Notes under the pieces: generated by a model
Seen by the model: the letters and a program-made list of their open reading frames with translations, nothing else
Databases searched by the model: none
Told to the model about the DNA's origin: nothing
Position numbers and translations under genes: made by a program
Shown here: in pieces, positions 1 through 6,739 of the stretch
Position numbering within the stretch: the stretch's first letter is position 1
How the letters are laid out: every line of letters starts with the position of its first letter
Source: Desulfobulbaceae bacterium
Lineage (GTDB): Bacteria; Desulfobacterota; Desulfobulbia; Desulfobulbales; Desulfobulbaceae
Direction of reading: 5' to 3'
Assembly: GCA_026990725.1 (NCBI GenBank)
Contig: JALXCX010000073.1
Location: forward strand, 1-8,199
Length of the DNA: 8,199 nt

Positions 1-2
1 AT

Positions 3-749
3 TCAGGTCACTGCGGATTTACTGCACTTCACCAGTTGTTTAGCCCTCAACTGCAGTGCGATTCTTGCATTTAACTGGTCAAGTTGCAACGGTTTGCAGA
101 CATAATCCACAGCACCAACCTGAAAGCCCCGATGCACATCTTCTCCGTCTGAGGCTGCGGTCACAAAGAAAATCGCGATATGCCGTGTTGCGGGATTTTT
201 CTTTAACTCCTTACATATCGTATATCCATCAGCGTCCGGCATCTGAACGTCCAAAAGAATAATATCGGGCTGCAACTCTTCTGCCAACCGCAGTCCTTCC
301 CCGGCAGATGATGCCACGGACACGTTATAGTCTTTCCCCAGAATTGATTGAGCCAGTGTAATGTAGGCTTTATCATCATCAATAAACAGAAGATGATACT
401 GAGATGAATCAACAACATTTTCAGTGAACCCGCCGTCCCGGGAATAAAGAGATTCATGCCCCATCAAATGATCGCAAATGCTGCAGGTCACAGGATACGC
501 AGTGTTTTCCTTCATCTGCTCAATTGGCACACTGTTTCTCCCGCCGCATTCCTCACAATAAATACTGAACATTTCGCCACTCTCGTAAATATTTACCAGG
601 CCTTTAATTTGACACAGAGTATTTGTAAAATTTCCAGCCTGATTACACCCAAATATCCCATGGAGAATTTTATTCACTTCGCCACCGGATATCACCATTG
701 TACAGGCATCCCGCACCAGATCGGTCCGCTCTTCAGAATCTGAGACCAT
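3..749 (-). CDS. Response regulator with N-terminal four-cysteine zinc-ribbon-like region
   Basis: This 248-residue protein carries a complete receiver (REC) domain at its C-terminal end, about residues 118-237. The acidic cluster is D124-D125-D126, the predicted phosphorylated aspartate is D167 in LLDVQMPDADG, and the switch residues are T197 and K219 in CKP. No output domain follows the receiver. About 117 residues precede it, with CEEC (C65, C68) and CSIC (C89, C92) spaced like a zinc ribbon; I do not recognise this N-terminal part as a named family. By analogy with the REC family, a histidine kinase would phosphorylate D167 and the N-terminal part could bind a partner or nucleic acid; that is inference. 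The ATG at 749 is the first start after an in-frame stop, but it has no clear Shine-Dalgarno sequence; M18 is an alternative. The stop is TGA at 3-5. No partner kinase is visible, and any gene further left is outside the window. Confidence 0.85.
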   Translation of the reverse strand: MVSDSEERTDLVRDACTMVISGGEVNKILHGIFGCNQAGNFTNTLCQIKGLVNIYESGEMFSIYCEECGGRNSVPIEQMKENTAYPVTCSICDHLMGHESLYSRDGGFTENVVDSSQYHLLFIDDDKAYITLAQSILGKDYNVSVASSAGEGLRLAEELQPDIILLDVQMPDADGYTICKELKKNPATRHIAIFFVTAASDGEDVHRGFQVGAVDYVCKPLQLDQLNARIALQLRAKQLVKCSKSAVT

Positions 750-770
750 GACAAAAACTGTTTTGTTTCT

Positions 771-827
771 GGTGTTAACGGGTTGCTCTTAATAAATATG
801 TAACACCCGACCGGGCCGGAAAGTCAA
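771..827 (-). promoter_or_regulatory. Candidate promoter and inverted repeat upstream of the response regulator
   Basis: On the minus strand a TTGACT hexamer (822-827, five of six matches to the sigma-70 -35 consensus) lies upstream of AT-rich sequence. TACATA (797-802, 19-nt spacer) or GTTACA (799-804, 17-nt spacer) could serve as a weak -10. A perfect 7-bp inverted repeat overlaps this area: GGTGTTA at 771-777 and TAACACC at 801-807, 23 nt apart. The right arm covers the possible -10, which is where a repressor or activator site would be expected. The -10 match is poor, so this is tentative. Confidence 0.35.
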
Positions 828-905
828 GGGATGTCCCCTCTTTTTCAGGCAAATACTCTATAAAATGGACAAAAAGCGTTTTTCCCCATCCTCCTGCCAC
901 TCTTC

Positions 906-940
906 AAAAAAAATATCGGTCTTCCGGTCCTGTTGGGACC
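906..940 (-). terminator. Candidate intrinsic terminator after the lipoprotein gene
   Basis: Just past the lipoprotein stop codon, the minus-strand transcript contains GGTCC, a CAACA loop and GGACC (926-940). It then reads through a short GC-rich stretch into a run of eight U (906-913). The stem is only 5 bp and the U-run starts about 12 nt after it, so this is a weak version of the classical layout. Its position between a lipoprotein gene and a separately promoted response regulator supports it. Confidence 0.4.
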
Positions 941-946
941 AGGGAA

Positions 947-1609
947 TCATTTGCGAATATCTGCAATAAATGTATTTGACGATTCTATGGCAATATTCAT
1001 TTTAGAGATTAATGACTCTATTTCACCTTTAAGACTGGCAAATTCCCCCTGCAGAGAACCTATGGCCTGGGCATTCAGGTTATGTTTTAAAAACAAAACA
1101 TTATCTAAAAATATACTGAGGACAGGAGCCATGCTGGCTTCAGCCTGATGCATACTGTGCAACATTTTTGCGTATCGGGCCCGGGTCTTGCGAAGCTGCG
1201 TTTTACTGGCCCGCTGCAGGTCTTTATTATGATACAGGGTGATCTCGTCCTCCCACTCATCAAAAAGCGCATCAGCAACCGATTCAACCTTCCTGATCCT
1301 AGAAGATACCTTGTCAGCGACAGCTTCACTGGCCTCGTATTCACTGTTGAGATCTTCATACGCCTTTTTCAGGTTTGTTTCTTCGAGCTTGACGACAGAA
1401 TCAAACTGCTCAAGCGCTGACTTAAACTGTTCCTGAGCCTCCTGTTGTGCATCCCGGGCCGCTTCCACCCGGTCAACCATGATATCACGTTTATGAATCC
1501 CCACCTTTTCCATCGCCGCATAATACGGGTGCAGACAGCCGCCCAACAGAACTGGGCAAAGGGCAAACAACAAGACAACGCCAGCTCGATACACCAATCT
1601 CTTTTTCAT
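947..1609 (-). CDS. DUF2959-like predicted lipoprotein
   Basis: A 220-residue predicted lipoprotein. The N-terminus is MKKR, followed by a hydrophobic stretch and the lipobox LLGGC, with the lipidated cysteine at residue 25. The residue after it is leucine rather than aspartate, so outer-membrane sorting is plausible. The mature part is highly charged and largely helical or coiled coil. It opens with a conserved-looking block (YYAAMEKVGIHKRDIMVDRV, about residues 29-48) that I recognise as the DUF2959 style; the biochemical function of that family is unknown. I chose the ATG at 1609 because GAGG lies 5 nt upstream and it gives a normal-length signal peptide. An upstream ATG at 1651 overlaps the previous stop as ATGA and would add 14 residues, but it would push the signal peptide inward. 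The gene lies 38 bp downstream of the iron-sulfur gene and is probably co-transcribed with it. Processing would need Lgt, Lsp and the Lnt encoded nearby. Confidence 0.82.
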   Translation of the reverse strand: MKKRLVYRAGVVLLFALCPVLLGGCLHPYYAAMEKVGIHKRDIMVDRVEAARDAQQEAQEQFKSALEQFDSVVKLEETNLKKAYEDLNSEYEASEAVADKVSSRIRKVESVADALFDEWEDEITLYHNKDLQRASKTQLRKTRARYAKMLHSMHQAEASMAPVLSIFLDNVLFLKHNLNAQAIGSLQGEFASLKGEIESLISKMNIAIESSNTFIADIRK

Positions 1610-1614
1610 TTTTT

Positions 1615-1618
1615 CCTC
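1615..1618 (-). promoter_or_regulatory. Ribosome binding site that sets the lipoprotein start
   Basis: On the minus strand GAGG stands 5 nt before the ATG at 1609. This is the strongest start signal in the area and favours 1609 over the overlapping ATG at 1651. Confidence 0.7.
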
Positions 1619-1647
1619 ATATTTATTCTGGTAATATTTATAACAAT

Positions 1648-2847
1648 TCATTCAGTATCTCGAAAACCCGCAAGCAACAGGGCAAGATGAACGACGTGTG
1701 TTTCTTCACCAAGCCGGGCAAATCCTTCCTGATACTGCATAAGGCACCCGGAACAAGTCGTTGTTACGCACTCCGGATGCTTCGCAAGGGCGGTCTTTGC
1801 GTTTTTGAGAAAAATTTTCGCCGATGTCTCGGGATAGGCAAGGTGAAAAAGCCCGCCCTGACCACAGCATCCTCCTCCCTGTTCGGACTCAACAACCTGT
1901 ATCCCCTGCCGCCTGAGCAGTTCGCGGGGATTTTTTTTCCCCTGCGGGGTAAACTTCAGATGACAGGGATCATGATAATAAACTTTCTTTTGTCTTTTGT
2001 CCTCTGTTGACTCAGCCAACCTGGCGTTAAAGAACTGTGTAAACTCCTGTACTCTTTCCGCAAAGGCGACAGCACGCTCATGCCAGGGATCATCCTGCTC
2101 AAACAAGGTCGGATAGGAATAAAGATGCGAAGAGCAGGAGGCACAGGAGGTGAGAATCGGTTTTGATGATCCGGCAAAGGCCTCAATATTTTTCATGGCC
2201 AGTTGCCTTGCCTCTTCTCTTTTGCCCGCACTCCAGGCCGCCAGCCCGCAACATTGCTGCTGCTCGGGGATTACGCAAAAAAGATGACAGCGGGACAGTA
2301 ATTGTCTGGTCGCTGCCATTACCGAAGGTTGCAGATAACGGGCCAGGCAACCTGTAAAATAAGAGACATCTCCTGCCTGTTCTGATTCCAGGCAAGCAAC
2401 AGAAGCTATGGCTGAGCGATCTTCCAGAAGGCCGAGTTTGAATCTCAACCCGGAATTAAGAGGCAGGGTGTGAAGATTTTTAAGACGTATACCGGCCCGA
2501 ACCAGGGCGTCCAGCAAAGCCGGTCTGGAAAGAACGTTCCGGGCCGCTGCTTTTTGCAGACCGGCCTGCCCGTAAAAAGCTGAAAAACGGCTCCGTGCTT
2601 CTGAAACAATATCAACGATCGGGAGGTGTCTTGGGCAAACCTGCTCGCAGGCTCCGCAAAGAAGACATTGTGAAAACAGGTTTTCAAATGTTTTAGAGGC
2701 ATGATCTGCCAGGGGAGAGAGAACCAGATGCATTTTACCCCGGGCAGTCATGGACTCGCGGCCATCCACCCGAAACACCGGGCACACCACCGTGCAGGAA
2801 CCGCACCTGGCACATTTTTCGGCGGGATGTTCCCAAGGTTGCTTCAT
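1648..2847 (-). CDS. GlcF/GlpC-like protein with two 4Fe-4S motifs and two CCG domains
   Basis: A 399-residue cytoplasmic iron-sulfur protein of the type found as the electron-transfer subunit of glycolate, lactate or glycerol-3-phosphate dehydrogenases and in heterodisulfide-reductase relatives. Two ferredoxin-like clusters are seen: C12, C15, C18, C22 and C61, C64, C67, C71, each ending in CP. Two cysteine-rich CCG domains follow: C167, C199-C200-G201, C235, C238; and C295, C327-C328-G329, C365, C368. All expected ligands are present, so the protein should be functional. No flavin subunit (GlcD type) lies beside it, so the substrate cannot be assigned. The frame is open further upstream to a TTG at 2928, which would add a hydrophobic stretch; I chose the ATG at 2847 because the protein then starts just before the first cluster, as usual in the family. 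No strong ribosome binding site is visible. The 168 bp between it and prfB holds no clear promoter or terminator, so it is probably read through from prfB. Confidence 0.88.
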   Translation of the reverse strand: MKQPWEHPAEKCARCGSCTVVCPVFRVDGRESMTARGKMHLVLSPLADHASKTFENLFSQCLLCGACEQVCPRHLPIVDIVSEARSRFSAFYGQAGLQKAAARNVLSRPALLDALVRAGIRLKNLHTLPLNSGLRFKLGLLEDRSAIASVACLESEQAGDVSYFTGCLARYLQPSVMAATRQLLSRCHLFCVIPEQQQCCGLAAWSAGKREEARQLAMKNIEAFAGSSKPILTSCASCSSHLYSYPTLFEQDDPWHERAVAFAERVQEFTQFFNARLAESTEDKRQKKVYYHDPCHLKFTPQGKKNPRELLRRQGIQVVESEQGGGCCGQGGLFHLAYPETSAKIFLKNAKTALAKHPECVTTTCSGCLMQYQEGFARLGEETHVVHLALLLAGFRDTE

Positions 2848-3015
2848 CGGATCAACACATCCGGCACCACGGAAAACAAGCAAGATGGCCAACCAGATTT
2901 TTGCACGGTCGAGATACTGGAGAACCAATACGGTCTATACAAACGCGCAGCAACAGGCGGCTCCTGCCTGGCTCATTGACTTGTACACACGGGGTCATAC
3001 GGAGAGCAGCTGACA

Positions 3016-4126
3016 TTATGGCTGCCAGAGAAGATACGCCTTGATAAACGGATCCAACCGGCCGTCAAGGACGGCATCCACGTTGCCCTCTTCAACATTT
3101 GTCCGGTGATCTTTGATCATCCGGTACGGCTGGAGCACATAAGAACGAATCTGGCTGCCCCAGGATATTTCCTTTTTATCACCGTGCAGATTTTCCTGGG
3201 CCTGAACCTGCTCCTCCTGCTGCTTTTCATACAGACGTGCCATAAGCATTTTCATGGCCATATCCTTATTACGATGCTGTGAACGCTCGTTCTGGCACTG
3301 CACTACAATATTTGTCGGTAAATGAGTAATCCGGATAGCCGAATCTGTCTTGTTGACATGCTGCCCCCCTGCCCCACTTGCCCGGTAGGTGTCAATGCGC
3401 AAATCCTTTTCATTGATATCCACCACAATGGTATCATCAAGTTCCGGCAAGACCATGACCGAGGCAAAAGAGGTATGACGACGTCCCGAAGAATCAAAAG
3501 GAGAAATCCGCACGAGCCGGTGGATACCAACTTCAGAACGCAGGTAACCGTACGCGTTTTTTCCTTTAATCAAAATGGTCACAGATTTTGTTCCTGCCTC
3601 ATCACCGGCCAGATAGTCCAGGATGTCAGTTCCAAAACCACGGGCCTCTGCCCAGCGCAGGTACATCCGCAAAAGAATCCCCACCCAATCCTGGGCCTCT
3701 GTGCCGCCGGCACCCGCGTGGATGGTCAGCAGAGCGTTTGACGCGTCATGTTCTCCGTCAAACATGCACTCAAGCTCAACCATGTCCACCCGGTCTTTCA
3801 GGTCATTAAGAGATGATTCCACCTCCTGACGGGTTTCAGCATCATTTTCTTCAATGGCCATATCAAGAAGCATATCCGCCTCTTCAAGATCGTCAAAATT
3901 CTGCTCCCAGTTTTTGACAAGATCCTGCAACTGACCCAATTCTTTCTGGACCTTTTGCGCCAGGGCCTGATCATTCCAAAACTCCGGAGCCAGCGTTTCA
4001 GACTCAAGCCGCTCTATATCGAGTTTTTTGCCGTCTAAGTCAAAGATGCTCCTTCAGCGCGAGCATTTTTTCTTTAAGCTCCTGCAGTTTCTGTTTTGCT
4101 TCTGCAGCTTCAGTAATATCAGCCAT
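3016..4126 (-). CDS. prfB: Peptide chain release factor 2, made by programmed +1 frameshift
   Basis: Release factor 2 reads UAA and UGA in the ribosomal A site and triggers peptide release. The gene is split into two frames. Codons 1-28 run from the ATG at 4126 to CTT at 4043-4045 and then meet an in-frame TGA (4040-4042). Skipping one base and continuing from GAC at 4041 opens 341 more codons to the TAA at 3016-3018. The joined protein has 369 residues, close to the 365 of E. coli RF2. The SPF tripeptide that reads the stop codon is at 208-210 and marks RF2 rather than RF1. The catalytic GGQ is at 253-255 (250-252 in E. coli), in TYRASGAGGQHVNKTDSAIR. AAGG (4135-4138) lies 8 nt before the ATG. 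The gene has its own likely promoter at 4227-4255. The frameshift gives the known feedback: scarce RF2 slows termination at the UGA and favours the shift. Confidence 0.97.
4039..4054 (-). promoter_or_regulatory. prfB programmed +1 frameshift signal
   Basis: Read on the minus strand the site is AAGGAG (4049-4054), CAT (4046-4048), CTT (4043-4045), TGA (4040-4042), C (4039). The internal Shine-Dalgarno-like AAGGAG lies 3 nt before the CTT slip codon, and the stop has the weak context UGAC. This matches the E. coli arrangement AGGGGG TAT CTT TGA C. Peptidyl-tRNA-Leu slips from CUU to UUU and translation resumes at GAC. Confidence 0.96.
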
Positions 4127-4226
4127 GGGGTAAACCTTAGTAAAATTGCAAAATTACACCAAAAAGACACAGGAATCGTTACCGTTACGCACGTGTCATC
4201 AAATCTCCATTCTCCTACAACCGCTT

Positions 4227-4255
4227 TATATAAACGCTCTTGCTCCAAGTCTCAA
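4227..4255 (-). promoter_or_regulatory. Sigma-70-like promoter for prfB
   Basis: On the minus strand TTGAGA (4250-4255, five of six matches to the -35 consensus) is separated by exactly 17 nt from TATATA (4227-4232), which runs on into an AT-rich TATATAAAG. Transcription would start near 4220, giving a leader of about 95 nt before the prfB ATG. The promoter lies in the 172-bp gap after lnt, suggesting that prfB can be expressed independently of corC-lnt. Confidence 0.6.
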
Positions 4256-4298
4256 CAAAGAGTTTTCAAAGCTTGCGAAGAAACAATACGCCGGAAAA

Positions 4299-5891
4299 TC
4301 ACTTCCTGCGAGCGCATAGTATGACCGGCAGTGTCAGGAGACAACACACAAGGCCAAACCAATATCCGCCCCGGTTAAAAGGAGTCTGCTCCTCAAGTAA
4401 TGCCACAGGAACGGTTATCGCTGCTTTTTGAAATAACCGGGACTGAAAATGTATTTTCCCGACAGCATCAACAAGACCGCTCAGACCGGTATTGGCCGCC
4501 CGCACCAGACTGCGCCGGTTCTCAACAGCACGGAACACAGACATAGCCAGAGACTGGTACGGTGCGCTTGATCGGCCATACCAGGCGTCATTGGTAATAT
4601 TTACAAGCAGGTTACTCCCGTTCCGCACCTCTTTTCTGGCAATATCTGGAAAAATTGATTCAAAACAGATCAACACGCCGGCCTTTATCCTGCCGGTTTG
4701 CAGAAACGTGGAAGAGGAACCTGCGGTGAAATCCCCCACAGACACCACTAGAGGTTCGAGAAACGGAAGATAGGAACGAAGAGGGACATACTCCCCAAAA
4801 GGGACGAGATGTTGTTTATTGTAGCGCCCTGTCAAGCGCCCTCGGGCATTGACAAGCAGGGCACTATTAAACAACTCAACCTTTTTCCCCGGGGCTTCCC
4901 CCCTGTCATTGCGTTCAAAATATGGAGCGCCGGTGAGCAACACCGTGTTTTCCGCCCTGACAAAATCAATCACCTTGCCCATCAAGACATCCTGCTGCGG
5001 AAAAAATGGCAACGCTGTTTCAGGCCAGATGATGAGATCTACCTTGTTGCGCCGGAGCACCTTGGCAGAAAGGGCAAGATAATCGGCAACAGTTTCCTCC
5101 TTTTTTGCAGGTGTCCATTTTTCATCCTGCGCGATATTGCCCTGAATGGCGCTGACAACGACCCGGTCTGTGCTTGAACCCGCCGCCGAATACTGCTGGT
5201 ATTGCCTGAGCGAATACCCACAGATACCAAGCAAAAAAACAATGGCTGCGACAAAGAATAAGCTATTACCCGTTCTTCTAGAACGGGTAATTATCCTGGT
5301 CATTCCGGCCGCAAGCAAGACATTAACAAGGACCAAGTAAAAAGTAACCAGATGATGTCCGCCCAGATCGGCGGCCTGAATCAACAGTGGCTGCCGATAC
5401 AGCCCATACCCCAGATCCATCCAGGGAAATCCGGAAAAAAGAACACCCCGGACATAATCCAGCCCGACCCAGATCACAGGAGCGGCCAGAAAAAACGGTG
5501 ACAACCCAAAATCTCCTGCCCTGGATCTTGTTGCTGTCACCAGGTTAAATATCAGGCAAAAAAGAGCAAAATAAAGTGCCATATACCCGGCAAGGAGCCC
5601 CATACCTGACACAGAAATCCAAGCCGGCAGCCTACCATATCGGCCAAGGACCACCACAATCCAATAAAGAAGTGAAATATTGTATAACAGGCCGCAAAAC
5701 ATCCCCATACAGGCTGCCCGCCGGGGAGTGAGCAATGGGGCCAACAGCAGAACCGGCACCAGCCCTATAAAAAGCAGCGGCCACCAACCAAAATGGCCGG
5801 GCATTGCCAAAAAGAGCAACAGGGCCGAACAGGCCGCTGCTGCAAAAGAAAACAACCGTGGAACCGGGGAATTACGAGGGAAAAACTTCAT
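4299..5891 (-). CDS. lnt: Apolipoprotein N-acyltransferase
   Basis: Lnt adds the third acyl chain to the N-terminal cysteine of lipoproteins in the inner membrane, taking the chain from a phospholipid. The 530-residue protein has an N-terminal block of several membrane segments (roughly residues 12-228), a periplasmic nitrilase-fold domain (about 243-495) and a final membrane segment (about 509-526), the standard Lnt layout. The expected catalytic triad is present: E291 in IIWPET, K359 in YNKQHLVPFGEYVP and C409 in LICFES. Conserved NITNDAWYG (431-439) and RAANTGLSG (464-472) are also there. The ATG overlaps the corC stop as ATGA, so translation is probably coupled. AGGA lies 13 nt upstream, which is far, and a small stem (5892-5906) sits between it and the start. 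Residues 201-209, in a basic cytoplasmic loop, are encoded by a perfect inverted repeat. The protein is slightly longer than E. coli Lnt (512). Confidence 0.97.
   Translation of the reverse strand: MKFFPRNSPVPRLFSFAAAACSALLLFLAMPGHFGWWPLLFIGLVPVLLLAPLLTPRRAACMGMFCGLLYNISLLYWIVVVLGRYGRLPAWISVSGMGLLAGYMALYFALFCLIFNLVTATRSRAGDFGLSPFFLAAPVIWVGLDYVRGVLFSGFPWMDLGYGLYRQPLLIQAADLGGHHLVTFYLVLVNVLLAAGMTRIITRSRRTGNSLFFVAAIVFLLGICGYSLRQYQQYSAAGSSTDRVVVSAIQGNIAQDEKWTPAKKEETVADYLALSAKVLRRNKVDLIIWPETALPFFPQQDVLMGKVIDFVRAENTVLLTGAPYFERNDRGEAPGKKVELFNSALLVNARGRLTGRYNKQHLVPFGEYVPLRSYLPFLEPLVVSVGDFTAGSSSTFLQTGRIKAGVLICFESIFPDIARKEVRNGSNLLVNITNDAWYGRSSAPYQSLAMSVFRAVENRRSLVRAANTGLSGLVDAVGKIHFQSRLFQKAAITVPVALLEEQTPFNRGGYWFGLVCCLLTLPVILCARRK
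5265..5291. repeat. Perfect 12-bp inverted repeat inside lnt
   Basis: ATTACCCGTTCT (5265-5276) and AGAACGGGTAAT (5280-5291) are perfect reverse complements separated by only TCT. The 27-bp element covers exactly nine codons of lnt (I201 to N209) in the arginine-rich loop before the last membrane segment ahead of the nitrilase domain. It can form a strong hairpin in either strand's RNA. No U-run follows directly on the minus strand, so a simple terminator is unlikely. Confidence 0.9.
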
Positions 5892-6739
5892 GATTCTTTT
5901 CGAATCCTGACAGAGAGGACCCGGCGGGGGTCAGCAGTCAGTACCTCAAATTCAAGCTCCGCAACTGTTACCTTGTCACCCGCTGAAGGTATACGGCCAA
6001 GGTGTTCTATAATCAGGCCTCCCACTGACTCGTAGGCCCCCTCAGGCATTTTGCAACTGAAATGGTCTTCCACTTTCTCAACTTCAATCTTGGCATCAAC
6101 ATCAATTGTCCGCTCATCGATAATGGTCAACTCTGATTCTTCATGGTCATGCTCATCATCAATCTCGCCGACAATTTCTTCTATCACATCTTCAAGCGTT
6201 ACCAGCCCCCGGACACTGCCAAATTCATCGGTTACAATAGCCATATGTTTTTTCTTTGACTGAAAATCACGAAGCAAATCTGTAATTGGTTTTGACTCCC
6301 GGATCATCATGGGCGGGTTAAGGACCTGCCGTATTTCAAGAGTCTGCCCCGGCGACAGGCTGCAGATCCTGAGCAGGTCCTTGGCATGGAGGATGCCAAG
6401 GATGTTATCTTTACTCTCCTCATATACCGGAATCCTAGTCAACCCTTCCCGGGTTATCAACCCGACAATATCTTTCACGGCGCTATGCACATCCGCACTC
6501 ACAATTTCAACTGACGGCGTCATTATTTCTGAAGCCACGGTTTCACGAAAATCAAAAATCGAATTAATCAACCGTTCTTCATGGCTGCTGATCAGCCCCT
6601 GTTCTTCGCCATCTTCAAGCAGCTCCTGAATTTCAGACTCGAGTTCACGGGTGGTATCGGGTGAACCTTTGATGTGCAGCCAGGACTTAAGCCGTTGGAG
6701 GAGGGTTCTTTCCCGGTTCTCTTTTGTATCATCAGTCAT
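5888..6739 (-). CDS. corC: CorC/HlyC-family CBS-domain protein
   Basis: A 283-residue soluble protein aligned in layout with E. coli CorC/YbeX (292 residues). It has two adjacent CBS domains (about residues 65-125 and 130-188) and a C-terminal CorC_HlyC domain (about 200-280). Recognisable motifs are ASEIMTPSVEIV, TRIPVYEESKDNILGILHAKDLL, KKHMAIVTDEFGSVRGLVTLEDVIEEIVGEIDDEHD and ESVGGLIIEHLGRIPSAGD. CBS domains usually bind adenosyl nucleotides. CorC proteins are tied to magnesium and cobalt efflux, and YbeX also to ribosome metabolism; the exact role here is not shown by sequence. There is no DUF21 membrane domain, so this is the short soluble form. I chose the ATG at 6739; a TTG at 6748 is 4 nt after AGG and is a real alternative adding three residues. 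The 3' end overlaps lnt by ATGA. ybeY and ybeZ, often upstream, are absent here. Confidence 0.93.
   Translation of the reverse strand: MTDDTKENRERTLLQRLKSWLHIKGSPDTTRELESEIQELLEDGEEQGLISSHEERLINSIFDFRETVASEIMTPSVEIVSADVHSAVKDIVGLITREGLTRIPVYEESKDNILGILHAKDLLRICSLSPGQTLEIRQVLNPPMMIRESKPITDLLRDFQSKKKHMAIVTDEFGSVRGLVTLEDVIEEIVGEIDDEHDHEESELTIIDERTIDVDAKIEVEKVEDHFSCKMPEGAYESVGGLIIEHLGRIPSAGDKVTVAELEFEVLTADPRRVLSVRIRKES
6378..6402. repeat. 10-bp inverted repeat inside corC
   Basis: TCCTTGGCAT (6378-6387) and ATGCCAAGGA (6393-6402) are perfect reverse complements around a GGAGG loop. The repeat falls on codons for the conserved GILHAKDLL segment of the first CBS domain, so it may simply reflect codon choice. 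No regulatory role is demonstrated. Confidence 0.75.

Noticed and set aside
827..845. AGGG/CCCT stem followed by a T-run on the plus strand
   Set aside because: The stem is 4 bp and no plus-strand gene ends here.
2848..2928. N-terminal extension of the iron-sulfur protein from a TTG at 2928, with a lipobox-like hydrophobic stretch
   Set aside because: It needs a TTG start with no good ribosome binding site, and export would not suit a protein with cytoplasmic-type iron-sulfur clusters.
3061..3075. Inverted repeat GCCGTC/GACGGC near the end of prfB as a terminator
   Set aside because: It is inside the coding sequence, only 6 bp long, has no U-run, and falls on conserved codons (DAVLDGR).
3303..3741. 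Open frames antisense to or in other frames of prfB
   Set aside because: prfB motifs (SPF, GGQ) fix the true frame here; the others are shadows with proline- and arginine-rich, low-information translations.
4054..4248. Minus-strand 64-codon frame across the prfB leader
   Set aside because: It overlaps the first prfB segment in another frame, lacks family features and is replaced by the clear prfB ATG at 4126.
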